The notes: generated from the sequence alone by a model not told the origin. A stretch of DNA of 64,000 nt from Dermatophagoides farinae (GCF_024713945.1 NW_027461520.1:1-64000); one strand, 5' to 3'; positions 45,258 to 56,860 are shown, numbered from the stretch's first letter. Translations and numbers: made by a program.

Positions 45258-46579
45258 ATGTTGATATTATGTGAAACAGCGGAAGGGTATGGCCTGTTTA
45301 GCATTTCAGACAGTCAAGTAGTAGACAAGCCAGATTTGGCTGGTTCAAATGTCAAATATACTCCTAATATGTTCAAATTGGTGTCGTGGAAAAAGTTCAA
45401 AGATTTGAAACATGCCACTGAAGATGTGCTGAAAATTCAGCAAAGCGAAATGGGTCCGGTTTTGAAAAAATTTTTGAAAAAAAAAGTTGGCGATGAGATT
45501 TTGGCAGTTTGCGACAAAGAACTGGCAAAAAACATCAAAAAACACATTAGGCTTAAATGTGAAATATAGTTCTTCGGTCCAGGAACTATTCCGCGCCTTA
45601 CGTGAAAATCTGAATAAAATAGTCAGCGAACTGTCAGACTCAAATGTTTTGAATGTAAGTTTAGCGCATAGTCTAACACGCTTCAAACTCCGCTACTCAC
45701 CGGAAAAAGTCGATATCATGGTTATTCACGCTGTCGGTTTGTTAGATGATTTGGACAAGGAACTAAACAACCTGTCTATGAGATTACGGGAATGGTATGG
45801 TTTCCACTTTCCTGAGCTCTTGAGGCATATTGAAAATCACAATGTTTTCGCTAAGTTTGTTATTGCAGTAGGATATCGTACAAATATAAAAAACTTAGAA
45901 TCACTCGAATCTGTTGGCATAGATGCCTCTGCTGAGAAAGAGATTAGGCTACTGGCAGAAAATTCAATGGGTAGTGAAATCACTGACGATGATCTCGAGT
46001 GCATCCAAAACATAGCTTCCCGCGTCATTTCATTGTCGAAATACCGAAACAAACTAGTTGAATATTTAAAAGTTAGAATGAACTCGATCGCACCTAACAT
46101 GACTTATTTAATCGGTGAAACACTTGCCGCTCGATTATTAGCTCAAAGCGGTAGTCTGAACAACTTGGCTAAATTACCAGCTTCTACAGTTCAAATTCTC
46201 GGAGCTGAAAAGGCTTTATTTAGAGCTTTGAAAGCCAAGTCTAATACTCCCTAAATATGGGCTTATATATCACGCCAAGCTTGTAGGACAAGCTAGCACT
46301 AAGCTTAAGGGTAAAATATCAAGAGTGTTGGCGAACAAGATTTCGTTATGTGCACGTACAGACGCATGCGGCGACTCATCTGAGCCTACTATTTCTATCA
46401 CAGCGAAAAATATATGTGAACAAAGACTTAATATCCTTAATGAACAGGCAGCTAAATTTTCGCTTTTGCCTAACAAACGATTATTAAACAACGATCAACA
46501 ACCTGGTAAAAAGTTTCAACGAACCGGAAAATCGGTTCTGAACTTAATTGTTCTTCTTTTTTTTTTCGTTTCATGCTAA
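45258..46579 (+). CDS. NOP58: Box C/D snoRNP core protein NOP58, two frame breaks
   Basis: ATG 45258 gives MLILCETAEGYGLFSISDSQ, the Nop56/58 N-terminus. The coiled coil and Nop domain are highly conserved: YSPEKVDIMVIHAVGLLDDL, REWYGFHFPELLRHI, NMTYLIGETLAARLLAQSGS, LNNLAKLPASTVQILGAEKA, LFRALKAKSNTPKYGLIYHA and KGKISRVLANK. NOP58 (rather than NOP56) is indicated by the N-terminus and the P-x-x-T-x-x-x-GE-x-x-AARL block. It guides 2'-O-methylation of rRNA with fibrillarin. Two one-base breaks: AAA near 45560 and CCC near 46252, the second inside the invariant SNTPKYGLIYHA. No other decay. The usual KKE/D tail is short or altered. Confidence 0.92.
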
Positions 46580-46906
46580 TAATAAACATATGTAATTAGT
46601 TACATTGCTCATTGATAAATTCTGTTGATTTGAAACTTATCACGCCTTCCTTGATGGAAATTTCTTTATACTTGACATACTAATGGTGCGTGTAAAAATA
46701 GTTTACATTTTAAATAGTGTACATATATTACTAGTTTTAGCCACAGTGCATACAAGTTTACAATGATGAATAATTTAAGTCATTTTTTATTGACATTTTA
46801 TCAAATAAGAATGCATTTTCAATTCTTACCAAACCTATTTTACATAAGAAAAAATTAAACTAGAGAGTTTATCATTTGAACAATTTCTCTGTATTTATAT
46901 TTGTTG
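46580..46906. other. Convergent intergenic region, 327 bp
   Basis: Between the 3' ends of NOP58 and the next minus-strand gene. AT-rich, no coding pattern, RNA gene or repeat recognised. Confidence 0.5.
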
Positions 46907-47717
46907 CTAAAAAAAAAAGTTTAAAAGGTAATGATTTATATGAATAAATGTACGATCAGAACAGTTGGCGTACTTTAATATTTTGTAAAGTAACTTCACA
47001 TTGATTTTTTTACTTTTGACGGCTCCGATCGCAAAGTTAGCAATATAAACTTCTGCTGCACTTAAGCTTGCACACCTGGGAAGTAATTTGTCTCGATTTT
47101 TGCGAGACAAACAAGATTCACATCGTAAAAACTTGGAGTGGAAAGGAACTCTCTCACTCAGGTGGCAATAATAACTTTGTAAAATATCCCAACTTTTATT
47201 AGGTAAAAGTTCATCTGTTTGTTCCATAGTATCTTGCTTATGTAAAGTGACATTCTCATCTACTTTCCAAAACATCGTTTATATCAATGTCATCTATTTC
47301 TGAACTGCATTGCGTTTCGAGTTTGCGCTCAGAATCAAAGTTTACATGATCAGATAGAGCAAACTTCGTCTTCACTAGTAATATCTGGAAGCTCCAGTTG
47401 GTTGAGGAATAGAGTTTGAATCTTGTCTGAAGTGAATTTAACATTTTTTAATAAACAATCATAAAAGTTCATGGCCGATAAAAATGAATGAAAAACATGA
47501 TACGCCGTATCGATGTCTTTAAAAGCTGCAAAGTACGGGTGATAAGTTATCTGACAAGTTTTTTTACTTGGTATATATGAAGCAAAAACAACCCACAAAT
47601 GTCTTCAGTACTTTTATTGTTTTTAGTTGAACATATCGATGTAAGTGTTTCGAAAAACTGTGAGAAACTAGTGATAAGAGATAATAGGTTTTTGTGATAT
47701 TGTTTATATGTCGACAT
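46907..47717 (-). CDS. Unrecognised 265-aa protein, frame-broken
   Basis: Minus strand from ATG 47717 (MSTYKQYHKNLLSLITSFSQ). Pieces in order: ICGLFLLHIYQVKK, then ITYHPYFAAFKDIDTAYHVF and FLSAMNFYDCLLKNVKF, an acidic linker, and a C-terminal half with two Cys-containing strings (FLRCESCLSRKNRDKLLPRC) that could form a zinc knuckle. Breaks at A6 near 47565, near 47350 and near 47270. No family recognised. Confidence 0.4.
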
Positions 47718-47767
47718 TAAAAACGTTTATCAGTGTAAATAAACTGAATTTCATCGATGAAAAAAAC

Positions 47768-50561
47768 TTAACTAAGGCTAAATATTCTTAAAATAGTGCC
47801 AAATAGTTTCGCCCACAAATCTTCAATTTCATCGTCTATTGATAGTTGTTTTGTAACGGATTTGATAGAATGAATTAGAAATTTAGTTGCGAAGTTACTA
47901 CGAGAACATAAAATTTGAGCGTATTCCCTGTTATATCTGTCGTCTTTGGCATTATTATTTTTTAAACTCGTTCATGGTCTTTCTCTTGTCAGCCAATAAA
48001 TCGTCGTTATCATCAAGTAATAAACTAACTAAATCTAAGTTTTCAATCGTTCTCAATTACTATATTCGCCTTCAGTCGATGCAGAATTTGCTCCCACTTT
48101 CAACTCTAAAGCTTCACCAATTATTTCTTCTTCATTGGAATCGATATCGCTGGTTTTTAAAGCGTTTGTTTGCAGATGAAATTAGCTCTATATGTCTTTT
48201 TGCGTGTCTAGACTCACTAGTCGATTTTTCATCACCTGACTCACTTTCAGTAACTAAAATATCAAAAGGATTTTCTGTTTTAGCAAGCAAAAGCTCTGAG
48301 TCAATCGATTGTTTCTTCATCATCTGTCAACTGATCGAAGTTTTCGCAAACGTCATTTAATCCATCCGTGATATCGCCGAACATAGCAACTTTCCACCAT
48401 AGCTTCAAGTCAGCGATGTCGCATTGTTGCGCTATTTTCATAAATAATTTTAGAAAATATAAGTTGTTCTAAAACTTGAAGTGCATTAAATCGACTTGAT
48501 AAAGACTTGGTTGTGTTTACACATTCAAGTGATTTCGTATTGATTATTTTTTTTAGAAATAGCAACGAATTGAACGTTAATATAAGCTGCTTCATTTATA
48601 ACAGTATTTGCATTGTCGTCATTAACGTTTTCACACAACGTTATCACGGCTTCATAATTGTTTTTGTACACCTCGAATAAATCTCTAGTGTCCTGATCTT
48701 CGTGTTGCAGAATATTGTTTTGTTTGTAAATTAAATTGAGTATCTCAAAGCCTATATGTGCAGCTAGTTCTAAAAATCTCAATTTATTCACGTTCAAAGC
48801 TCCATTATTCTCTTTGTCGTCAGACAACATGCTTTCATCAAGCGATTTGTCAAATTTTATATTCAATTTTTTAGCAATATTAGAAAGAGCAGTAAAGTTA
48901 TGTTCAGACACATACTTTTGCAAGATCTTACAAGGTTTTAGATATTTTATCAGGAGACTGTAATAAATTTACAATCTCGTCGTCGTTGAGTTTTTCCTGG
49001 TTTTTTTGTTTTTAAAACTACGACGTAAATGATTGAAATCCATATCGGGGTAGCTGTTGTTTGTTTAAGTGTTTTTTCTATAGAGTTCACTGAATAAACC
49101 TTTCCGATTTTATTCAAAAATTCTGTTAATTGGAGGTTGAAAAACACTAACATAGCGGGAATCAATGGTGTAATAATAACATTAGAGCAGTTTGTTGTAA
49201 TTATAAAACGGTAAATTTGACTTTTTTAATTTGGGGGTGTTGAAAACAGAAAAATTTTTCGTCGAATAGTATTGCCTCTGTTGATTTAGTGAAATAATTT
49301 AGCATTTCGCCTTCGCCATTCTGTTTTATGTTTTCATGTATTTTGATAAATAAGGCAAAATAAAACTTTAAAGTCAGAGTCTTCAAACAAATCAGTAAAT
49401 TGTAAATCTGATAAATGAGAACAAATCGTGGTTTCGATTTTTTTTCTTCTAAAACTAAACCTTTCAAATATAGCTGGTTGATTAGTAATGAAAAGAATGT
49501 GTAATATTCGTTTTGATTGGTTTTTAGAAGACGCATGCAAAGCATATAGCTTAGCAAACAGTGATTTACAGGTATTGCGGTTGAATTGGACATCCAATGA
49601 TAGAACCGTAAGCAACAAACTTCCTAGTATCAAGGAAAAAGCGTTATCATGTATATTATACAGCAAACTAGCTAGATTCAAAGCTGAAGTCATGATGTTG
49701 TCGATCTTTGACTGTGAAATAAAAAATCTAATTTTTGTTTGGCGCTTCAACAAACCTTAAAAAAGCCAAAATCTGGATACAATCCTTTGAAAGAGTGTAT
49801 ATCTTGTCAAAGTCACTAACATTTGTCGTTAAAGTCTTGGCGCTAGTCACTAACTTGTTTCTTTTCGATTCAAGAGAATGAATGATTGTACCAGCAGCAT
49901 GTTTACCTGTAGCGCTGAGATCGAAACTGAAGTGGTTTAACAACGATGTATTTATTTTCTCTGAAGAATACAAAGTGATAATACTTCTCAATACTTCAGT
50001 AGCCGCAGAGCAAAACTCGATATTAGAGTTTGTTGCTATAACAAACAAAGATGAAATCACGTGCTCATTTGCTAAAGTTTTGTAAGCCGAAGAGCAATTG
50101 AAAAAATCAACCTGTCGTAAAAAGTTGAGAGTAAGAACATATGTGTAATTCGCTACTTCAGAAGTTGATTTTACTGTTTGCTGCGTTTCTATTAATGTGG
50201 TTTTTATTAAATTGAAAAATTCAGTTACCGATTGTTCCGAAATGACTTGTTTATCGAGCAAATTTCTTAAAACTTCAAAAGTTAATAAAAGTGTTTTATG
50301 AACTATTGTTAGAGTGTACTGTTTTTTGACAATGGAAAAAGCTTCAAGCAAAAAATAGTTGAGCTTTAACTTCGTCTTTTGGGATCGTGTGGTTACATAG
50401 TTGCTAGAATCGACACCGTACTTGATAAGGTCATCGTCAGTTAAGTTACAATTTTCTTCGTTTGAAATCTCGAAGACAATAGCAGGTACTTTACTTAATT
50501 CTGGTTTAGTGTTGTTTGCAGAGAAAACTGATTTCCAAAATTTATTTACAATAGAAATCAT
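47768..50561 (-). CDS. Large helical protein, frame-broken
   Basis: Minus strand from ATG 50561 (MISIVNKFWKSVFSANNTKP). The first 277 codons are clean to 49728, then the frame changes near 49745, 49340, 49190, 48960, 48560, 48330 and 48060, ending IEDLWAKLFGTILRIFSLS at 47768. The whole reads as a helical-repeat protein of about 920 aa with Ser/Asn-rich and acidic insertions (FDILVTESESGDEKSTSES). I considered WAPL and HEAT-repeat factors and found nothing decisive. The clean-to-broken change at 49.74 kb is the downstream edge of the ragged block. Confidence 0.4.
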
Positions 50562-50662
50562 ATTTGTTATAAAAACTGACTTCGGTTAATTTTAGAAAGC
50601 AAAAAATTTATTGTAAAAAAAAATAATAAATTTTTAATATTATGATCATTAGAATGATTTAG

Positions 50663-51256
50663 ATGGAGTCAAATTCAAATCCTGAAAAGCACTTGATTAA
50701 TTTCGCTTCACTAGGTACTCTTGATCGAAAAAAAAAACGAATAGCATTATCAACTGCTTTAAACAATGAGTTAAAAACCAAACCAAAAGAAGGCAATACA
50801 CTTGTTATTACTAAAGCTGAATGTGAAGGGAAAACGATAAAATGCGAAAACTTATTGAATACTAGACCAAAAACAAATTTGATGGGAAAAATTATTAAGC
50901 CCACAGATGTTTCACGAGAGGAATGGCTGAGCACCAAAAAAAAAACATATAGCGACTTGCGATTCGATCCTGAAACCTCTTCAAACCACTCTATTGCAAA
51001 TTCCAATAAAAAAAATCAACCAACCGTGATCGGCATAATGATTGAAAAGAAGAAGAAGGTTAAACCTCTGAATATTGACACAGTTATCAATTTTCAAAAA
51101 AGTGCACTTACTGATGCAGATACAAAAAGAGATTTTGAAATAGGAGAAGCTCTACTCAGAGGGATGGGTTTGGCGCACGAGCAAAAAACTTACGAAAAAA
51201 AAGTGACTAAGGATGTAAGAAGTTACTCAGGTATTGGATCTGTTGATGATCCTTGA
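50663..51256 (+). CDS. SPP2: Spp2/GPKOW-like spliceosome activator
   Basis: 197 aa, about the size of yeast Spp2 (185). The G-patch-like core is DFEIGEALLRGMGLAHEQK (residues about 164-182), matching the F-G-x-A-x-LRGMG signature of Spp2/GPKOW, which binds and stimulates the Prp2/DHX16 helicase before the first splicing step. The rest is basic and disordered, as in the family. Consistent with the active introns of this genome. Its last 34 bases overlap the 3' end of the convergent large gene. Start ATG 50663 is the only one upstream of the conserved part. Confidence 0.72.
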   Translation: MESNSNPEKHLINFASLGTLDRKKKRIALSTALNNELKTKPKEGNTLVITKAECEGKTIKCENLLNTRPKTNLMGKIIKPTDVSREEWLSTKKKTYSDLRFDPETSSNHSIANSNKKNQPTVIGIMIEKKKKVKPLNIDTVINFQKSALTDADTKRDFEIGEALLRGMGLAHEQKTYEKKVTKDVRSYSGIGSVDDP

Positions 51257-54200
51257 AATGAGTTGTTTGACGTTTTATAACAGTCAATTATATTTTTTTG
51301 AAATTGGGCCGTAACTGCATAGACATTGTTTTCAGCCTTAAACCTTTCTTCTTGTTTTAACTTAGAATAATATTGCTTGCATCTTTCAAATATCAACACA
51401 GGCGCTGCTTCACTGATTAAATAAGCCTCAGAATAGTAATTTAAGGTATTAATTAACAAATTAATAACAAGAGCATCTGAGTAACCTAGGAAAACCTCTC
51501 CACCAGAAAATGCAATTGGAAAATTAGCGGTGTTGCTAGTTTTGCCGTCTTTAAACACATTATTTATGCTGAACCAATTGTTTGAAAATGACAAAAGATG
51601 ATTGGCGTCTGGAACAAGACCTAAAAACTGAGAAGCAATTTTCAATAGATAAGATGCTCTTAGCCTGTCAAGTAGTTCATTATTCAAATGAATTGATTTC
51701 ATGTTTGACATTTCAGAATCCGAATCTCTTCTGACATTAAACATCGTCTCATACCCCAAGAGAGTAATAAGTTTTGTTGTAGGGGAAATATTTAGTTCTT
51801 TACTCAAAACATCTTTGTCCACAAGAGATTCCAACAAAGAATATAACAAAATGTCTAATTCTTCAACAGTTGAATTTTTACAGTATCCAAGCGAAGTAAC
51901 TAATGACAAAACCATTTTACAAACTCGGTGACGAATCAAACTTGAATAGTGATGCATTAGCATTATGTAATACGGAATCACTATCATAAGCAGTTTTGTC
52001 TGCAAGTAACTACAGTAATGCAAAGTAGATTTGTAAATTAAAATATTTATCAATGGGAATATTTCCAGTGTCAAATCAATATAAGAAAAGTATTTGTAGC
52101 TGTCTGTCTGATTGAACCATTCAAATAATGCAGTTTTTATAATGTTCAGCAATACTTGATATAAAATGGTGTAGTTATTAGAATCCTTTTTAGTAACTGT
52201 CAACTTTTTTGCAAGATTGTTGAAATTCTTCAACTTCAACATCCTTAGAATAGAATAGTTAGTATCCACTAAAGATTCTCCTTTCGGCAAATTTTCAAGC
52301 AATAAAGATTTAAATGGAAGCTTGACCGCATTTGTAAGTAAAGCGAGTAAAGTCGTTATTCTTGGCATATGTAGATTTGGACATAATGTATTCCAATAAT
52401 AAACCAAAACAGAAATTAATGATTTAGGTTTCTGGTTTGAAGAAAGCTGAGAAAACATAGATGCAACAGAGTCGCAGTGATAAAAATTTGACCTGGATTT
52501 GTAAATAGGACTGTTATAAATGAGAGGTATCGAAATTTGAAAGAATCTTAGCAAACAAACCAACGTGAACTGATATTGAATATCGTGTCGTTTTGAAAGA
52601 AACATTAACGAAGTTTTCTTAATAAATTTTTGATAGTCCATTAAAAAAGGGTTGTGAAAACTAGACTCTTTGATAGTTTCAAGCAAAACGCTTGTTAATA
52701 GATTGCTGTTGAATAGTAAAACCCTAGAAACAAAAAGTTTGATATTTTTTTCTTGATTTTTCTTTTGTTCGTTCAGACAAAGTGGCAGTATTATTTTGGA
52801 TGTATACAATCTCGTACAAAGATTTAATAAATTAACTTGTGCTTGGTTTGTAGACTTCATACATCTGCAAAAGTAGTGTTTGCTTATCTCGGAATCGAGC
52901 CCAAACAATCTAATAAGTTCAAGCACTGGATTGAATTTAAGTTTAATTGAGCTGCTAAGTGTGCTGTAATAATGATGATTTTGATAAGTAACCAATATAG
53001 AAATCACGTCTGCGATAATAGATAATAAATGTGATTGTAAGAATAATCTCTGATTTTTCAACTCAAGAATTAGAGTTGCAACCTTGCTTGAAATTAACTG
53101 TAACGAGTCAAAAAATAGATTAACGATTGAGTCGCTTGTAATTAGAGAAGAAAATGTTTTTATATCAAAGTATTCTTTGTTAAGCATATTTATTATACCC
53201 CTAGATAGGATTGCGTAAAATTGCAGCTTGCTGATTGGCTGCTTGACGTCTAGTTGGTTCGTTAAATAATTCAATAATCTTATAGATTGGTTCAATTTAT
53301 CTAAATGAGATAAAGCATCAGTAAAATTAAATAAATTTCCTATCACTAAAGTTGCAATCTTGAAGTGAACCATTGAATCCATTGAAGTTGTAGCTATTGA
53401 AATCGACTCCAGCATCTTTTTGATGTATAACTGTTCAAATTCGTTCAACTGATCTGGAATAACGCGTTTGCTCATATAATTAATTATTAAATCACCATTA
53501 ATCTTTGAAAACCCTTTGCAATAAAGGAAAACATTAAATAAATCCGAATTGACATCAAGTAAACTAATTATATCAGTTGATTCCACCAACAAACTAGAAA
53601 ATTCAATTGATTTGTACGAATTCATTTTATAACAATACAAACTAGGACATGGCGGAGTTATATCATTATATTTTTCAATCTGATATATGTTTCTTTGATC
53701 AGATTTCCAATTACCAAGATTTGGTTCAATAGCGTCGATTTCATTAGTGTGACATAAACGTTTTATAATTAAATTATTAAGTTGATTTTTCGCAGCTATC
53801 AACTGATAAAACGGAGAATTTTTGAAATGACCGTTTATATGAAAAACCAATTTTAAGAGATAATTTTTTTCTTTTTCGTTAAGCTTCTTTTTACATCGAT
53901 TCGAATAATTAATGTTATTTTTATCATTATCTGATGAGTCTGTTATAATTTTTCTATACGTTACGTTCTGAGTTTCGATAATGTGAGCTAGGTAATATAA
54001 TATGTTATAAGTTCCAAAACTGTTGAAATCATTCTGCTCATCTAGAGAATTACTTAAGCATATTTCCACTAGTAAGTTCGTAAAAACTTCAGGTGGTAGT
54101 GAATACACTAAGCCCGATACGTTTAAACTGTTATTAGCAATTGCATCGCAAACGACTATAAAGCTATTAGCTTTTCTCAATACTTTAGGAAGAGATAAAT

Positions 54201-56679
54201 CATAATTGTTAAAATCTAATTTCAACGTCTTTTTTATTTTTTTTTTAATTTGATCAGTAACTGACAATCGTTCACAAGCTGAACTCAATATTTCAAAATT
54301 GGGACAAAGTAATTTTAAAATCCAAATTTGAAGTGACCAAATAAATAATTCATCTAACTGAGCCCTTAAATAAAAAATTTTAGACAATACATTTTTGTAA
54401 CCGCTCAAAATCGCTGGATGGCAACAATTCACACAAATTTGCAGACAAAAGTCGCTCAAATCTTGTAACAGCTTTGTGTCTATAGATTTATATTTTTCAT
54501 TTACACTAATATACTCCAATAATTCAAAAATTAGAAAACCAGACACTTTTAAACATTCAATAAATTCTGAGAATTCTGTAGTTAATAAAGTAACCACGCT
54601 TGCTATTTGTGAATAGTTATTTATTTCCGCAATTTCTATATCATTTTCTTGTGGATCAAAGTTTTCCTTGATTACAGCAGTCAGTTTTCCTCTGCAATCT
54701 ACGATATAGTTTCTTAGTTTTGAATTGACATAGGAAGCTTGATTGGCGTCATACTTGGAGCAACTGAATTTAGCATTTAGAATTAACTCCATATATGGAG
54801 TTACAAAAAGTAGAATATAATCAAAAACTTTTTCAAATACAAGTTTGTAATCTTTTGAAAATTTGATTAACGCTAAAATCAGTTTGAAACGAGTTAATGA
54901 AAAATCTAACTTCAGAAGATATAATGTGAGGTCATCGGTGCCGATGTTGAAATTTATAATCGCTTCATCGTTAGGCAGTAACACGGTATCAGCTAAATTA
55001 TAATTCTTTCTAGACTTTATCAATTCAACCAATAAAAATACTATAGAGTCAGCTTCATAAACTTTACAACTATTTAAAGAGTACAGTAGAGTTATGAATG
55101 ATTCGTTCCAAAGAGCTGTTGGACTTGCAGCGGTTGACTTTTGCATAGCGAAAATATTCCACCTGTCATCTTTAAAGTTTAATAATGTTAGTATGTCCAG
55201 TTTTCCGTGAAGCCGGTTTAGTAGTTTAATGGCTTGGGTTCGAGCATTTTTCCAAAATGAAAACAAAAAATCCAATACAATATGATGCACATTTAAGTCG
55301 TTACAGTAAATAGCAAAATACGATAAAGACAAAGGTGTGATTTCAAAAAGACAATCCATCAATTCCAAAAAATTCATTTGTGTATCGTAGATATACGAAC
55401 TTTTTGATTGCTCGATAAGGATCAAAAAAAACTCTTTGAAGCAAGGAATAGCAATGGTTTTGTAGTACTGAATGTCACTTTGAGATAAAACATTTTCTTT
55501 AGCTGTCAGCTCAGTTAGTTCGTTCGGCGTAGCATACGATAATTCTTTGACATTTTCATTTTTTAAAAAGTAAAGAAAGTTGACATCCATTATTTCTTTG
55601 AATTGTGATAAAATATTCTTTATTAGTTCTCGTATGTTGGAAGAGAAATGGGATTCAAATCGGGACGTGATCGATTTTAAAACGTAGTTTAGCTCTATTC
55701 TTACAAGTTCTAATGTTCTTGGAACTTTTCGGACTGGTCGACTGCAAATAAAATTAACAGCAGTTTTTTCAATTATCGTATCGCTAGATTGCAAACCATA
55801 GTTTATAATTTCAAAAGGCATAACGAAAACAGAAATATTAGAAAAAAAGTTTTTTTCATTTTCGTTCAGTCCGACTATAAATAACATAATATTAGAAGAG
55901 AAGGTCAACGGTAGTTTATTGTTTAAAAAATCTAGCATTTTTTCTGTAGATTCTTGAATTTCGTGGCGTTTTCCAGCTTTCATACTGGATTTAATAAAGT
56001 AATCTTTGACCTTGTAGTTTCCATCGCTATCAATCAGAACAAATTTTGAATTGTATCTATTTAGGAGCGATCCAATAATAAAATTTTCTTTTGTTGGTTT
56101 GGTAAATTCGTAAATTGATAAGCATTCCTGTTTGTAAAGAATGTTTATATGCTCTACTCTATTAGCAAGAACTTCAAGTAAAACAACAAAATCAATAATC
56201 GAAGATTCTTTTAGGTATATATTTTTAAGACCAGATAGCAAGATAAATACTATTTCATTTTTTCTAGTTCGTATTATTTCCATTGTTTCTTCAATAACTC
56301 GATGATAAATAGCGGGCGTAGAATAAGAAAAATCAGAATAATCCAAATTGGCATTTAGATCAGAGAGTTCAAGCTGTTTAATCGGCTCTACGACGCCATA
56401 GTTGGGAAAATTTTTCAAGCATTGTTCAAGATATGAAAGCAAACTATTTTCAAAACTAGCTGAAAGTGTTCCAAGAGATTCTGAAATAAAAACTATTGCC
56501 AATATAATAAATAATATTTTTTTTTGGAGCTTAGCTAGTTCTTCATAAACAAAACTTTCATTTTGCTGAACATACCGATTGTGCAAAGCGATTTGTTTTT
56601 GTTTATAAATAGGGATTTTAGATTCCCATTCAGCTAAAATAGAACTTAAAGAACATCTGTCCACTGACGAAAAACTCAT
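51223..56679 (-). CDS. 1818-aa helical-repeat protein, possible Nup188/Nup205-type nucleoporin
   Basis: A single clean frame of 5.4 kb, the largest gene here. It is alpha-helical nearly throughout with no low-complexity region over 20 residues; one hydrophobic helix near residue 55-75 (ILFIILAIVFISESLG) could be buried or membrane-associated. Length and continuous solenoid character fit inner-ring nucleoporins of the Nup188/Nup192/Nup205 group, but I found no diagnostic motif, so this is a size-and-shape guess. Other giant solenoids (Urb1, Utp10, Rif1) remain possible. It overlaps Spp2 tail-to-tail by 34 bp and is divergent from HisRS (181 bp between starts). Confidence 0.5.
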   Translation of the reverse strand: MSFSSVDRCSLSSILAEWESKIPIYKQKQIALHNRYVQQNESFVYEELAKLQKKILFIILAIVFISESLGTLSASFENSLLSYLEQCLKNFPNYGVVEPIKQLELSDLNANLDYSDFSYSTPAIYHRVIEETMEIIRTRKNEIVFILLSGLKNIYLKESSIIDFVVLLEVLANRVEHINILYKQECLSIYEFTKPTKENFIIGSLLNRYNSKFVLIDSDGNYKVKDYFIKSSMKAGKRHEIQESTEKMLDFLNNKLPLTFSSNIMLFIVGLNENEKNFFSNISVFVMPFEIINYGLQSSDTIIEKTAVNFICSRPVRKVPRTLELVRIELNYVLKSITSRFESHFSSNIRELIKNILSQFKEIMDVNFLYFLKNENVKELSYATPNELTELTAKENVLSQSDIQYYKTIAIPCFKEFFLILIEQSKSSYIYDTQMNFLELMDCLFEITPLSLSYFAIYCNDLNVHHIVLDFLFSFWKNARTQAIKLLNRLHGKLDILTLLNFKDDRWNIFAMQKSTAASPTALWNESFITLLYSLNSCKVYEADSIVFLLVELIKSRKNYNLADTVLLPNDEAIINFNIGTDDLTLYLLKLDFSLTRFKLILALIKFSKDYKLVFEKVFDYILLFVTPYMELILNAKFSCSKYDANQASYVNSKLRNYIVDCRGKLTAVIKENFDPQENDIEIAEINNYSQIASVVTLLTTEFSEFIECLKVSGFLIFELLEYISVNEKYKSIDTKLLQDLSDFCLQICVNCCHPAILSGYKNVLSKIFYLRAQLDELFIWSLQIWILKLLCPNFEILSSACERLSVTDQIKKKIKKTLKLDFNNYDLSLPKVLRKANSFIVVCDAIANNSLNVSGLVYSLPPEVFTNLLVEICLSNSLDEQNDFNSFGTYNILYYLAHIIETQNVTYRKIITDSSDNDKNNINYSNRCKKKLNEKEKNYLLKLVFHINGHFKNSPFYQLIAAKNQLNNLIIKRLCHTNEIDAIEPNLGNWKSDQRNIYQIEKYNDITPPCPSLYCYKMNSYKSIEFSSLLVESTDIISLLDVNSDLFNVFLYCKGFSKINGDLIINYMSKRVIPDQLNEFEQLYIKKMLESISIATTSMDSMVHFKIATLVIGNLFNFTDALSHLDKLNQSIRLLNYLTNQLDVKQPISKLQFYAILSRGIINMLNKEYFDIKTFSSLITSDSIVNLFFDSLQLISSKVATLILELKNQRLFLQSHLLSIIADVISILVTYQNHHYYSTLSSSIKLKFNPVLELIRLFGLDSEISKHYFCRCMKSTNQAQVNLLNLCTRLYTSKIILPLCLNEQKKNQEKNIKLFVSRVLLFNSNLLTSVLLETIKESSFHNPFLMDYQKFIKKTSLMFLSKRHDIQYQFTLVCLLRFFQISIPLIYNSPIYKSRSNFYHCDSVASMFSQLSSNQKPKSLISVLVYYWNTLCPNLHMPRITTLLALLTNAVKLPFKSLLLENLPKGESLVDTNYSILRMLKLKNFNNLAKKLTVTKKDSNNYTILYQVLLNIIKTALFEWFNQTDSYKYFSYIDLTLEIFPLINILIYKSTLHYCSYLQTKLLMIVIPYYIMLMHHYSSLIRHRVCKMVLSLVTSLGYCKNSTVEELDILLYSLLESLVDKDVLSKELNISPTTKLITLLGYETMFNVRRDSDSEMSNMKSIHLNNELLDRLRASYLLKIASQFLGLVPDANHLLSFSNNWFSINNVFKDGKTSNTANFPIAFSGGEVFLGYSDALVINLLINTLNYYSEAYLISEAAPVLIFERCKQYYSKLKQEERFKAENNVYAVTAQFQKNIIDCYKTSNNSFQGSSTDPIPE

Positions 56680-56860
56680 TAAGGAATCAAATTAAACTTT
56701 TCTTATTGTAAATGCATTTAACGAACTAATAGCATTTAAAAATTTTTGAACAATTGTTATTAGTAAAATAATCTATACAAATTAATTAATTGAATTTTTT
56801 AAAAAACGAATATACTCGGTAAAGATAATTTGCACACAAAATCAGAATAGTCAAACTAAT

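Noticed and set aside
19838-50561. Euplotes-like programmed +1 frameshifting or a reassigned stop codon
   Set aside because: Shifts go both ways, occur at A, T, C and G runs rather than before fixed stop codons, and clean genes show normal use of TAA, TAG and TGA as ends.
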